A DNA stretch of 64,000 nt, from NCBI GenBank assembly GCA_008933995.1, contig WARS01000029.1, positions 12,285,107 through 12,349,106 on the forward strand, written 5' to 3'. Positions within the stretch are counted from its first letter, which is position 1. Each line of letters begins with the position of its first letter. Below, one piece after another: positions 49,596 to 61,786 of this stretch. The DNA comes from Datnioides undecimradiatus (taxonomy: Eukaryota; Chordata; Actinopteri; Lobotiformes; Datnioididae). The notes under the pieces were generated by a model. The model was not told where the DNA came from. It ran no database searches and saw only the letters and a list, made by a program, of their open reading frames with translations. The position numbers and the translations under genes are program-made.

Positions 49596-51107
49596 GGTGT
49601 CGTCCTCTCCTTTACCTGCCGAGTGTGCCCGTCCTGACTGACTTTCTGTGTTCAGCAGAAAATCAGTCTCTACAGCATTTTGTAGAGAGGGTGGTGCTAC
49701 CTTTCTCTTAGATCATTGGAAGTTATGTTAGTTGAAGCTCAACCTGTTTTACCTGTGGTGTGTGTAATATACTTTCAGACGTGCACATGCAAACACACAC
49801 TTTAGTCTTGCTTTAACCTCCTAGGACCTGGCGTCCACATATGTGGACAACACATGCATGGGAATGCAAAAAGATAATTATTTGTTTTTACACTTAGCAG
49901 GTCCCAATCAACCCAAATAACAAAGAGAAATCAATAAAGCATGCCATGCAAGAGTTTAGGTCTTAGGAGGTTAATAACTGCACTTCACAAATACACCTCA
50001 GAGTCTAGAAACAAACCTTTTGCTCTACTTCTTACTTGAGTTGTGCAGATCATGGGGTGGGGTATGGTGTGAGGGGGTGGGGTGACATAAAGTAGTTACT
50101 GAAAACTTGTTTGGTCCTGTTTTTCTACCTTTTTTCAGAAGTAACTGTTTTTGATGCCGTTTAAACAGATGTGTCTGACCCATGTATGAACCACTAAATG
50201 ATGATATATATTTGGCCAACTATTGGCATTATTTTAACCTTTGGAGTTGAAATCAAACCAAAAGTCAGCCAATGATTACATGTAGGATGAGAAGAAGAAG
50301 AATGAATAAATGAATCAGTCAGTTTCAAAAACCATATTATATGTGAGCTGCTTAGACATGTGTGATGACTTTAAAATAAAAAGTTTGAAAATATTATTTA
50401 ACATTTATCTGTTCTGGATGTGCAGCCACAAAGTCATATGGCTAAAACCTTAAATAAATGATCTTACTTACATGTTTTTAATGTTTAATTTCTTGCCCTG
50501 TTTCTCCATGTCAATGTAACTCTAACCCTAAACCTAGATTACTGACTATGTCACTGTTTTGTCTTTTTCTTTTTATTCCCAGATGTTTTTTTCCAACTCT
50601 GATCTAAGGTCAGATGAGATAGTAGGGTAGCTGCACAATTAAAAGGACTCTAAAGCCTGCTACTTATTTAATCAATCTCCCCCAATCAGTGCGACTGACA
50701 AAAAAGAGGCTGCACAGATGAATGAAAGTGTTTCATTTCACTGTTTTCTTACACCAGCTTGTTTCCAGTTCAGTGGTCAGCAGTCTCATCGCTATAAAAA
50801 GATGATTGTGGTTATGCTGAGAGGCAGGTGCAACACTCTGAATGTGAGGAAAAGTCCTGAAAAAGACAAAAACTTTCACTAGATACATCAAGAAGCACCT
50901 TGTAAACTCACAGATTAAGAACAGTTACAATGCTCACTCAATACAACACTCATGACATTTCCTTCAGTATTTCCATCATGTGACGGAATCTTATGACTTC
51001 CTGTTTTGCATCTGCAGGCAGCTGTACAATTGTCACTTTCAACCCGTGTACTGTATTCCCTTTTTGTCTCTCTGCTGTGTTCGCTTCACCTGGAGGAGTC
51101 GCTCAGA
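49596..51107. other. UOX-DNASE2B intergenic region (divergent promoters)
   Basis: UOX is transcribed leftward and the first DNase II gene rightward from this 1.5-kb spacer. It contains the piggyBac-like element at 49817-49970. No TATA box or other promoter motif was called with confidence. Confidence 0.6.
49817..49970. mobile_element. piggyBac-like non-autonomous element (MITE)
   Basis: The element is 154 bp, flanked by TTAA on both sides (49813-49816 and 49971-49974), the piggyBac target site. Its ends are inverted repeats: CCTCCTAGGACC on the left and GGTCTTAGGAGG on the right, 11 of 12 matching. Next to the left end is a perfect 16-bp palindrome GTCCACATATGTGGAC (49833-49848), recalled from a common fish family. 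No coding capacity. Confidence 0.82.
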
Positions 51108-52658
51108 ATGGACAAAAGCCTCAGTTTATGTTTAAAGATAATTGTGATGTTTTTGTGTTGCACAATGTGCAGGAGTAATATATCCTGTAGGAATGAAGCT
51201 GGGGAGCCTGTCGATTGGTGAGTTGATGCGATATATTGCAGCACACTGACAAGAATGACATTTTAATGGCGCAACACAGTGAAAAATGATGGTGCTTGTG
51301 TCTTTTATAGGGTGAGAGGATTAATTGTTGATTGTTCCTAGTATGTTTTTAATATGTAATAAATTCTAAAGTAAAATAAATCCACATTTCTCTCTCCTCC
51401 TGCTCCAGGTTCATCATCTACAAAATGCCCATGTACAAGATTGGCGAGGTTGGCAGTGGGGTGGATTACATGTACCTGGACTCCTCAGGTGGGAAGTGGC
51501 AGATGAGTAAATTCATGGTTAACACCAGTCAAGGAGCCATAGGCAACACACTGAACCAACTTTATATGGGAAAGGCATATAAGGTGAGATACTGTCCCCC
51601 TTTGGACTGATTGTATAGAGACCCTTGTGTGTATAATCTGATTTTTTGACTAGAAAGGACCACACTATCAACTAAAAATGCCTGGTAGTTGTGTGAGTGT
51701 TGGACATGTTTCTTGATCTTTGCTTAACGTTCACTGTGGGGAAGCTTCCGTATTAATCTTAATCAGTTGCGGCACCTGGGCACAATGGACCACCCTCAGG
51801 TCCTACAAAGAGGAGGAAAGAGGTAATGAAGTGGAGGGAAAGAGCACAGAAAATGAGAGCAAACAAGGACAGAAGATATAAGAAGGTATTTATGTTGGAA
51901 GAGACTCAGTTGAGGTGTGGTCCTGCTCCTGAAACTCCACTCAGTAGCTTCAGTAGCATAGCTGATGCTGGTGCCAGTTTGCTAAATAGACACTTTCCTG
52001 TTTCCTATGGGGAACTGAGCTTAACACTGACAACTGCTACTGCTACTGACACTGACAAGCTTCCCTAGACAGAACATTTAAATAACACAGTCCTTCCTCA
52101 TGCTATTTATATTGTATTTTCAGTGTATGTTGATCAGTCTGTGTGCGACATCAGGAAAAAAAAAAAATAAAGTTAGCTTTGCCAAAGCAATAATTAGACA
52201 TTTTGAGAAATAATTCTTATTCACTTTTTGTGGACAGTTAATTGAGAGTCGGATTTCAGCCTATTCAGCAGCTGGTTAGCTTTGGTTAGCTTAGCGTAAA
52301 GACTGGAAACAGGTGGAAATAGTAAACGTGGCTCTGTTCTTCAGTACCAGAATCCAACTGCCACACCTCTAAAGCTCTTTAACAAATATTTTTTGTAAAT
52401 GACACTCTGGTGATTATAAACCATTTCTTGGCCAGGACCATCGTAATGAAGTTGCCAGGCAACCAGTGGAGACTAGCAACATAATTTGCTGCCTTTAGTT
52501 TAGTTGCCTTTAGAGAGAGACCTGCTGTTTCCCTGTTTCCAGTGCCAGTGTTAAGATAGGCTAAGATAACTTGCTGCTGGCTGTAGGCCTGTTCAACTCT
52601 TGGCAAAAAAGAAACAAACATGTTTTGCATAACTATTCCTATAAGAAATGAGCAAGTG

Positions 52659-52720
<62 letters not shown>

Positions 52721-55700
52721 CACACACAAAATAATAAAAAATATTAAGTCAAAATAATTTCACAAAAAGTATACTACACTACTGTTTCTATATCTGTATG
52801 TATCTGGTTAAAACAAATGTTTTCTGCAGTCTAACAGTTCAGTCTACGTACTCTACAATGATGCCCCTCCGATCCTGGACTATATCCAAGGATATGGACA
52901 CACAAAAGGTACAGTGGACTGGGGATTCAAGGAGTTTGCTTTGAATGTATGAAAAGGGTGACAATCATTCTGAAGATCATGCACCTCACAAGAAAAATAA
53001 AGAGAGCGTTACTGACAGTAGACAACTGTTGCATCAACACAAAATATTCTGTGCAGTGATTTGAGTCATGAGTGCTTATCCAACACAGTAATTTATGTCA
53101 GTCTATGTAAAAATCCAGACTCTTTGTAAGCATCTGGAGAAAAATGTAACAAAATTTTGCTAATTTCAATTCTCTTTTAATTTCTTCACCTTACATTAAA
53201 CCTACATATTGCAATCTGGTGCATTCAAATACCTATGTACTTTTTTGTGCTTATGATAATTATTGACAGGCTGCTGTTGTTGATTTGCAGCAGTATGATT
53301 TTGCACAAAGAACAGATCAATGTGGTTTTGATGTCAGGAGGAAGAAATGGGCAAAGAGCATCTGTCTGATAACTACTGTTGACTCTGGATTATCGACTGC
53401 CCAACATGACTTTGTTGGAAATGTTCGCAAGTATGCATGCTGATATACACGTATGTACAAGCTGCTGCACACACATTGACTGCTGTTTCTGTGTGCATGC
53501 TGCAGGGGTACTGCTCTTTGACCGATCTCAAGGTTTCTGGCTGTCGCACAGCATTCCCCGCTTCCCCTCCTTCCCTGAGAGGGGCTACCTTTACCCCTCG
53601 TCTGGCAAAGTCAATGGCCAGACTGCTCTCTGTGTCACCTACCACTATCAACAGTTCCTGCAAATAGGTGAGTGAACACACATGAAGTAACAGGGCTTGA
53701 CCTACTCCACCTCTGTACACATCCAAGACTTCAACTTACAAAATTCAATATTTTCTGTAAACTAGAAAACATTTACACAGAGATCTGGCCTTATGTAAGG
53801 CCACCAGTGTCGTCAATACATTCAGGAATGACTTCAAATATACACAAACCTGACATGTATTTTTCTAATAATATTTTGAGAACCTGCCGTCAGATAATAG
53901 TCCCCCTTTCCACTCAAATATTGTGATGCAATATGCAGCTGACTTGAGAGTGACGTAGAAATTTGAAGCTCAATTGGTATATTGAACTTGGAGTCAATGT
54001 TTTAGCAGGAACAGCTAATGTATAGATCTTTTCAATAGGTTAGTGGTAGTGAATGTACATTTAGGTTTTTTGTAACAAAGTAAATTACCTTCTCCTGTGA
54101 AAACACTACATGAGGCAAAATGTTTACTCAGACTGATGTTATGACCACTGAGGGTTCTCTGGAAAACACAATACAAGCATTATAATAAATAACCAAATTA
54201 CACAATTAAACCTTGAATTTAATTAATGCATATGGAAAGACATACTTATGCAGGTGTATTCACATTCATACATCCGAGATGTAGGCCATCATTTAATTCA
54301 ACCTTCTCAAGTAAAATGTAAACTTTGTTCCACAAATTCTCTTTCTGTATATTTAGGAATACAATCCATCTTTAAACATTAGCATCCTATTGTGCACCGT
54401 GTGGCTTCCTGACATACAGTATCTCTTTATTATTATATTATATATTACTATATAATTATATATAATTATTTTTCTTTTTTTATGATGCACTGTCCGCACT
54501 CTCCAGCAAAGCAGTTGGTGTATCTTTACCCACGTTTCTATAACTGCTCCGTACCTGCTGCATTCCTGGCCGACCTGCCGCAGTTGGCCCAATTATGTGA
54601 GGGCACCAAACCACCGCTGGCCTCAGATAAGAGAGTGGTGCAGCTTTTCTCCATCCAAGGGGACAAGTTTGTCAGTTTTGTCAAATCTGAGCATTTTGTG
54701 GATGGTAAGATATTCCCCTTGTGCTTCACCACATAGACATTTGGTTGTTCCTTTGCCCTATTTTTACATATATTTGTATATGTATATAGGTTGTAAATGG
54801 GTAGCACCAAAAGGAAGATGATGTTACATAACCCATACTAGCATTTGACATTTGAAGTGCTACAGAAAAAGGAAGTACTCAGCAAAACTACAGCTATAAA
54901 CATTTGACAAAACTTAATGTTGTACAACTTCTTCTGTGATCTGCTACTGTCTTGTTTGCCACAGTCACTCATTATCAGATGCAGACACACTATCATCTGA
55001 GGACAGTGATGTGTATGAACACACCCCACCCAAGGCCTTCAAAACTACTCTCTGCTCCCAATGTGTTTGACTTGTAACCTCCACAGCAATGTCTACTTCT
55101 CACCTCGTCACATGTGAAGGCCTTAGCTTTCTTTTTAGCTTTCTTATCGCTCTAATCATCTGTAACTGCTCTAAACTAATGTGTCAATTATCGTCCCTGA
55201 GCTTCAAGGTTACGTTTGTCCCCTAAAACATCACAGTGCTAGTTTAAAACATTAATTCCAGTCTAATAACAGCATAGTCATACCTCTAAGAACTTCATAT
55301 TCAAATGTTCAACATGTGCATTTTGACTTTCATAGATTTGCTGTTTGAAAAGACAAATGACGTATGATGTTGCAGGTTACTTCTCTGTAGTTTTATATCA
55401 TTTGAAGAATTGTCAAGACAAGAAACATACACAGCATAAAATATTTAAAAATCATTTGAAAAATGTAATTATGTATTTTTACAATGTGATTTTTTATGTG
55501 TCACATTTTATGAGATTATGCAGCTCTAACTAACCTTCTCACTCACATCCATTCAGACATTTACACAGGCTGGGTGGCTCAGGTTCTGGAGGCAGACCTG
55601 CTGGTGGAGACATGGCAAACTCAAGGTCATGAGCTTCTCTCGAACTGCTCCCTGCCCAAACACACCTTTAACATCAAGAGGATTCAGCTCCCTGGATTAA

Positions 55701-55891
55701 CCCGCTTCCAGTCTCGTCACGACCACTCAAAGTGGTGTGTGTCACGAGTCTTTGAGGATCAGGTCACCTGCCTGGGGGATCTGAACAGGGAGAGGGCCCA
55801 GATGTGGCGCGGTGGGGGGCTGATCTGCACCTTTCACCCCTTGATTTACAAGGCCTTTAGAGAAGCGGTGTACTGGTACATTGACTGTTAA
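51108..55891 (+). CDS. dnase2b: Deoxyribonuclease II, DNASE2B type
   Basis: DNase II cleaves DNA at acid pH without metal ions; mammalian DNASE2B clears DNA from lens fibre cells (family knowledge). Exons: 51108-51217, 51409-51583, 52830-52908, 53506-53667, 54507-54704 and 55557-55891, with agreeing phases and 352 aa. The chosen start (MDKSLSLCLK) gives a hydrophobic signal peptide ending just before NISCRNEAGEPVDW. The frame is open upstream to an ATG at 51006, which would bury the signal. Catalytic HxK motifs are present: GHTKG (His119) and DHSKWC (His298). RSQGFWLSHSIPRFP, SNCSLPKHTFNIK, GDLNRE and RGGGLICT are family blocks, and RSQGFWLSHSIP is closer to the remembered DNASE2B than to DNASE2. 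A poly(A) signal AATAAA is at 56212-56217. It lies between UOX and a second DNase II gene. Confidence 0.93.
51584..52829 (+). other. DNASE2B intron 2 with (AT)n repeat
   Basis: This 1.25-kb intron includes a poly(A) run at about 52157-52170 and the (AT)n array at 52659-52728. The open frame at 51826-52068 has no recognisable similarity and is considered non-coding. Confidence 0.75.
52659..52728. repeat. (AT)n microsatellite with hairpin potential
   Basis: About 33 AT units interrupted by AC and AA steps, ending in (CA)4. It is self-complementary throughout and lies 102 nt upstream of DNASE2B exon 3. Confidence 0.95.
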
Positions 55892-56927
55892 ACAAGCCAG
55901 ACAGACAGGGTTATTTGGGACTGGATTAGCTTCACACAGCATGTTTTGAATGTGAATCAAGTTAATACAACTAAATGTGGAAAAAACATCTAGAACAGGT
56001 GTTTAAATTAAACACAGTGGTTTCTCTGACTGGTTGAAAACTTAAACCTACCTCTATATTTGCTCAATTTTTGCAGCAGTTACATAAATCTGGGTTGTAT
56101 TTACATTTTCTCGTAGTTGAAATTAAAAGGGCAGAATCACATGAAATGACTGACAAGTTTAATACAATGTTTTCCACGTTCTCAGAGTCTGGCATCCAAA
56201 AGTACACATGTAATAAATATGTTTACTATTAGAAGACTTGTGTTTCTGTGTTCTGATACATATTGAAACACGGACAGTATATTTCTGTGTGTGGTTTTGA
56301 GGATGATAGCAATAGTTTAAGCCTTTAATTGTCTGCTGACTTGAAGAATATAGTATATGGTTTTAGTTTGCCAGTTGTGTTCATTTGCATTTTGCATAAT
56401 GTAACATTACACAGGCCATATGATGCAACTACTTGTTTAATTAATAAATATGCAGGAAAGGTAAGAACATTTTTTTATTCATTATGATTTTGTGTAACTG
56501 TATGCAGATGCAGCGTTTGTGTGCAGTATTTTGGTCAAATAGTGACACCAAGTGGTCAGACTGAGAGAATCATACCAGAAGTGTAATTTCTCTGTGGATC
56601 GTTATAAAGTGAACATCACTTCGGTTATGCTTCTCTTTCCATTTGGACAATTTTTGAACTTCTTATTTTTCTAAAACAAACAAGCAAAACAGACAATTAC
56701 ACATTTGAATTACACATCAACTTACTGAAGTCAGACCTGATTCTTAATTCTAACATTGCCTTACTATTTTTGTCTCATTTCTATAGTTTCTCTGAAAAAG
56801 AAAAACTGCATAAGTAGCAATATTAAATCCAGTTATTATTCAATCTACCCTTTGGCTCTTGAGCTTTACATCTTTTATCTCCCAGCTCCAGACTCAGCAC
56901 AGCTTTCCCCATTTACATGTTTACATG

Positions 56928-56970
<43 letters not shown>

Positions 56971-58066
56971 GCATTTCCACATTTTCAACTCATCAGTGAA
57001 CTCATATATTAAATGTATAAACAACTCTTGGTTTCCATGTACATGGCAGCAACTTACTGTCTCACTGTGTGTCCAAACTGAAGGCTATGTCTATTCATAA
57101 CCTGACTGATGGAGGCATGAAAGTCAGATAATCTCATACAAAACTAAAGCAGTCATGGAGCAGGAGGAGCTGGCATCATTCAACAAGAGGCAATGCCAGA
57201 ATCATTGTTGTTACTGAAAAAGGGTGTGTCATGATCTCTTCAGTTTACAGTGTTCATAAATACTTGTGACAAAACTGGCTCAACCAGCAAAGACAAAGAA
57301 GAGCAAACCAAACAAGAGAATGGAATCTCAATTAAAAGCATTCATGCTTCAACCTTGATACAGGTGTTCAGTTTGAAGGGTGCCTTATTCCTGCAAATGT
57401 CATGTTTATTAACACAGCCATTTAAACTCAGTCCTAGTTTGCACAAAAGCCAGATAACACTCATATCATCTCCACCTTACAGCAGGGCAGATTACAGCTC
57501 TTAAGTTGGGCATGAGTACGGAACAAGGAAGTAAGAAATGTAAGAGATGTAGGCGTCCGTGTCTTTCACACTAAGGCATGATGACAGCAACTTTGCAAAA
57601 ACAGAAGTACAGTTGATGGTGAAGGACAATGACAATGGCTGGACATGTAAGTAAAATTTGTTGATTAAAAAGACTAATATAGCTAAAAAAAGAAAATTCA
57701 AATGTAAAACATACGATGAGTGTCATATGTTTGAGATTTATGTGTGTAAAAAGAGAAAAGAAGTCCTGCCTAACTGCTGGCTTAAAATGACATCAAATCT
57801 CTGAGCATATGTGTTCATTCCAACAGTATTGTACTGCTACTAGATTGTTGTTATTGTATACTAGATTTTAAGACAATTTCTTTTTATGTTACGCTAAAGT
57901 AAACTCTACACAGGATGGGTTTTTTTCCAAATTAAGTACATGAAAGTTGCAAATTTCTCCTCTAATCACTGAAAACCGACACACTCTCTTAGCTAAGTTT
58001 AATTATTTAAGGTCATCAGCTGTAATTCTAATATAATTGGATGTTTGACTCTTTCAGAGAATAACA
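55892..58066 (+). other. Spacer between the two DNase II genes
   Basis: This 2.2-kb spacer includes the 3' UTR of the first gene (to about 56240), a (TCTA)n array at 56929-56970 and AT-rich sequence. A pyrimidine tract ending TTTCAG at 58058 lies 8 nt before the second gene's ATG, so an untranslated or coding 5' exon of that gene may lie in this spacer; none was recognised. Confidence 0.6.
56929..56970. repeat. (TCTA)n microsatellite
   Basis: About ten uninterrupted TCTA units between the two DNase II genes. Confidence 0.95.
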
Positions 58067-59678
58067 ATGGCAGTGCTCTTCAGTGTTGGGATCTTTTTCC
58101 GTTGGTGTGACTCTGATGTGAACTGCAGGAATGACAAAGGGGAGGAGGTGGACTGGTTGGTAGAAATTATGAGTTGTGTCAATTTCAGTGTTTTACATTT
58201 TCTCTCTATGTCAGCTGAATACATAATAATATATAATATAAGTCTCTTTATCATTAGGTATATTTTATACAAGTTGCCCAGTATGAACGATGGTGGTTTG
58301 GCGTATCTGTACATGGATGAGAGCACCAACGGATTTACACTCAGCAAAGAGAGAATCAACAGTAAATCTGGCACTCTGGCAAACACCCTGAAACCTCTAC
58401 TTGACTTCTACAGCAAAAAGGTAACAAACTGACAAATCTCTCACACTGAATGGTGTTAAATGATTAAGAGTTTCCTGTTGTGTTGTTGTAGACTGAGGGC
58501 TTTGGATACATGCTCTTTAATGATCAACCTCCTGAACCATATGTGGCTCCTGCATCATTTGGCCACAGTAAAGGTGGGTGCAGCACTGTTTCACTTCATC
58601 AGAGTCAGAGAGGTCACAGTGTAACAAAGCTCTGTCATTTTACTTCCTACAGGAGTTGTGATGTTGGACAAACAAACTGGAGTTTGGCTTTCACACAGTA
58701 CACCACGATTCCCAGCATACAAGAAAAAAGACTTCTGGCCAGACAGTGGAAACAGTAACGCTCAAACATTTATGTGTGTGACTTTCCCCTATGATGAATT
58801 TACAAAAATAGGTAGGCTAATGACAGATATGCAGAAATCTTTTTTTTGGTTGTAATTTTGAAAGATATTTTTTAGACAAGCCAATAAATAAATTCAAATT
58901 CATTTTTTCATCTAAATTCTCAGGATTGCAGCTCATGTACATCCATGCTTATTCATATGACTCTGACATCCCCACAACTTTTCCCAATGAGCTGCGATGT
59001 GTTGCACAGCGAAGCTGCTACCCAAAGACAGCACCCTGGTTTAATGTGCTGATGCTGACTTCTATGAGAGGAAAACAATTCTTAAGCTTTGCAAAATACA
59101 CACGCTTTGGGGATGGTGAGTGCTAGAAATAAAATTTCATTTTGAGTCTTAGTTGATAAAACTGACAGGTTTTTTAACAAAACAAATTAGGGACATGTTT
59201 TCTAAATAATAATCTTTGTTCTGTTGTCTACTGAAAACAACCACTGCCTTTATTCTTATGCTTGTATAAAATGTATTTCTAAAATTTCTCAGTTTTCATA
59301 GTTAATAGTATTGTGTTCTATTTTCTCTTCCATACTATTGCAGATCTTTACTCTGGCCTTGTTGTAAAATCTTTGGGTAAGGATCTGTATGTGAAGAGCT
59401 GGGGAAAGATGCGTCGCCCTCTGCCTTCTAACTGCAGTGCCAGCATCCCTGGTCACGTGTACAATGTGAAGGAAGTCCAACCTCCCTACTCGCAGCCCTT
59501 CACTGATACAGGAGATCATTCAAAGTGGTGTGTGACACCTGGCGGTGCCGTTACCTGCATAGCTGATATGAACAGGGAAGTGAGTCAGATGAGCAGAGGC
59601 GGAGGAGCCATCTGCACCAATGACATTTCAGTTGGGCAAACTTTCTATGCAATGATCAAACAGTTTGAACAATGTTAA
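58067..59678 (+). CDS. Deoxyribonuclease II, second tandem copy (DNASE2-like)
   Basis: Second DNase II family enzyme, predicted acid endonuclease of lysosome or secretory pathway. Exons: 58067-58155, 58258-58420, 58492-58573, 58653-58811, 58924-59115 and 59344-59678, giving 339 aa. All five intron positions and phases match the neighbouring gene, but introns are much shorter (71-228 bp). Both catalytic HxK motifs are intact: GHSKG (His109, Ser in place of the usual Thr) and DHSKWC (His287). TFMCVTFPYDEFTKI, FAKYTRFGDDLYSG, LPSNCSASIPGHVYNV, DMNRE and RGGGAICT are family blocks; MCVTFPY, SFAKYTRFGDDLYSG and LPSNCS look closer to DNASE2 than to DNASE2B. The signal peptide is short (LFSVGIFF core). 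A pyrimidine-AG acceptor just before the ATG leaves open an upstream 5' exon. The first intron is in frame and open. Confidence 0.88.
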
Positions 59679-60329
59679 CATAATTGCATATCACAGGAAG
59701 TGTGCATCCCTTTGCTGAAATGTAGTGCGTGTGTGTGTGTGTGTGTAGCGGCGTTATGAAAGCCTAAAAGACAAGACTGGAACCTGAAATTCACAGTTAG
59801 CTTAGTTTTTAGGTTAATTTTGTATCATTTAAAGCTGTTTTAAACTCTTACTCAACATCACCAAAATTGATACCATTACATTCCATACACAAAACTGTTG
59901 CAGGCTTGACATTTGTTGTTAACCCCTGTCTCTTTATGTTCCTTATTTGAAATACTGCTGTGCTTTTATTTTCAAAATCAGGCTTTAAATATTCTGTTAG
60001 ATCAGGTTACTGTTAGTCAAGGTAAAACAAATCAAAATTAACCATTATATCAATATTAAATTACAATGACTACGCTGTTGCAACTGTTGTTCGGTGTTTG
60101 AGTGAGCTCCAATATCCTCAACCAGTCTGTGTAACATGTACAGTTTTTCAATGCTGGGATACTATCTAGCTCCAAATTAACACATTAAATCAAGGATGTG
60201 TAACATAACATATGTATGTTATGTGCAAAAAAAAAACCTAAAGTGATTAAATATCATGACAGATGATGCTGTCAGATAGCTGTATATAGTCCTGTATAAA
60301 TGTTGAGCTAAACTTTCATAAACAAGCTG
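59679..60329 (+). other. 3' flank of the second DNase II gene
   Basis: Contains a short (GT)n at about 59727-59747 and AT-rich sequence. No clear AATAAA was found close to the stop, so the transcript end is not placed. Confidence 0.6.
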
Positions 60330-61608
60330 ATACACAGTATACTTGTGATGGGAGAGATGCCACTAAATATGAGAAGGATACAACTGTCGCTGAATTACTG
60401 GAGCAGTCTGAAGGGTCAAAGTCAAGATCATCCAACACAAAACACATTAAAAGCTTGTTGGGAGAAGGAGAGGAAAGAAACCAAAAGCTTTGGATGGACA
60501 ATAACACAGAAAGCAAAAGAACTGAAGGTAGACCAATTAAACATAAGTCAAGTCCAGCAGTACCACTTCCAGTTATTCCACCTTGGATACTACCAGAAGC
60601 CATAGTAGATCTCACATTGTTAGATAAGAAGAGCAAAGAGAAGTAGGAATAGTATTTTTGGCTCCAGAATTTAATATCAAAGTAGGGAAAAGAATAAATG
60701 AGCAAATATTGGTATATACAGGAGAGATGCTAGCATTATGGTCAGCAGTGCAGTGGATAGAGGAAATAAGACCTCTGAGAACAGTGATCTGTTCAGATTC
60801 AAGCTCATCACTAACCAGTCTGAAACACAATCACTCAGACAGCAGGCCAGACATTTTACCAGAAATACAACAAACATTACACAGAATCCAAATGATGGGG
60901 CTGACAGTAGTATTCTTGTGGATACCAGCATTGGCATCAGAGGAAACGAAATGGCAGATAAAGTTGCAAAGGCAGCCACAAAACATAGTCACGTTGAATT
61001 ATCAGTGACTGTAAGCAAAACAGAAATAAAGGGCATAGTTAAACAAAGACTGAAGGAAAGGTGGCAAAGGCAGTGAGAGGAAGAAAGGAACGGGAGGTTT
61101 TACAGAATTCAAAGGAAAGTGGGAGAAATGCGATGCACAGGAAGGAGCAGAGCAGTGGAGACGAGCATGTCAAGACCCAGATCTGGACACACAGGACTAA
61201 ACAGCACACTTTTTAAAATAGGGAGACACAATACAGGGAAATGTGACTATTGTGGTCGAGATGAAACAGTGGAACGTGATAATGAAATGTCAAAAATATG
61301 AGTCAGAGAGAAGACAAATGGTCCAAAAATTGCAAAAGTTAAAAATACAACTGGATTTAATAGACATAATGGAAAAGGATTCAAATAAATGCTATCAAAT
61401 ACTGTTCCAGTACCTGAGGAAAACGAATCTGTTAGAAAGGATATAAGAGGGTTTTAGGGTTTTTTAAGAGGTGTCGTCATTCTGATCCACACTCCAGACC
61501 AGTTGGTGGCGGTAATGCACCATTGAGCTGTTTGCCAACCGCCATAGAAGAAGAAGAAGAAGAAGAAGAAGAAGAAGAAGAAGAAGAAGAAGAAGAAGAA
61601 GAAGAAGA
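60330..61608 (+). mobile_element. Decayed 3' end of an I/Nimb-like non-LTR retrotransposon
   Basis: Broken frames on the plus strand read, in order: MRRIQLSLNYWSSLKG and CWEKERKETKSFGW at about 60369-60490 (end of the reverse-transcriptase ORF); an RNase H domain at about 60658-60990 with YTGEMLALWSAVQW, ICSDSSSSL and, after a frame shift, GIRGNEMADKVAKAA; and a terminal cysteine knuckle at about 61240-61300 (CDYCGRDETVE, then shifted IMKCQKYE). The 3' UTR has CCAGTTGGTGGCGGTAATGC and GTTTGCCAACCGCCAT, familiar from fish LINE tails, followed by the (GAA)n tail. Several frame shifts mean it is dead. The 5' end is truncated or unrecognisable; the left border is approximate. Confidence 0.8.
61546..61608 (+). 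repeat. (GAA)n tail / microsatellite
   Basis: About 20 uninterrupted GAA units directly after the LINE 3' UTR, so best explained as the element's own tail. It ends 178 bp upstream of the RPF1 start codon. The minus-strand leucine/phenylalanine-rich frames here are the translated repeat. Confidence 0.93.
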
Positions 61609-61786
61609 CTGAAGTGTGTGGTTCCCTGCTCTTTCCCCTCCTCACCACCAGGTGTCCCCATAATTTCATCCACCACAACATCCGGTCATTTCCTGTCTCC
61701 GGCGTGAACATATGAACGTGTAGTCAGCGCCACACACGTGAGAGAAATAATCAACCCAAACACAACTGACACACAGCTGGAACGAG

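Noticed and set aside
51826..52068. 80-codon frame in DNASE2B intron 2
   Set aside because: No similarity, no splice phase compatibility with the gene, and flanked by plain intron sequence.
61454..61711. Poly-phenylalanine and poly-leucine minus-strand frames
   Set aside because: Translation of the (GAA)n LINE tail in reverse.
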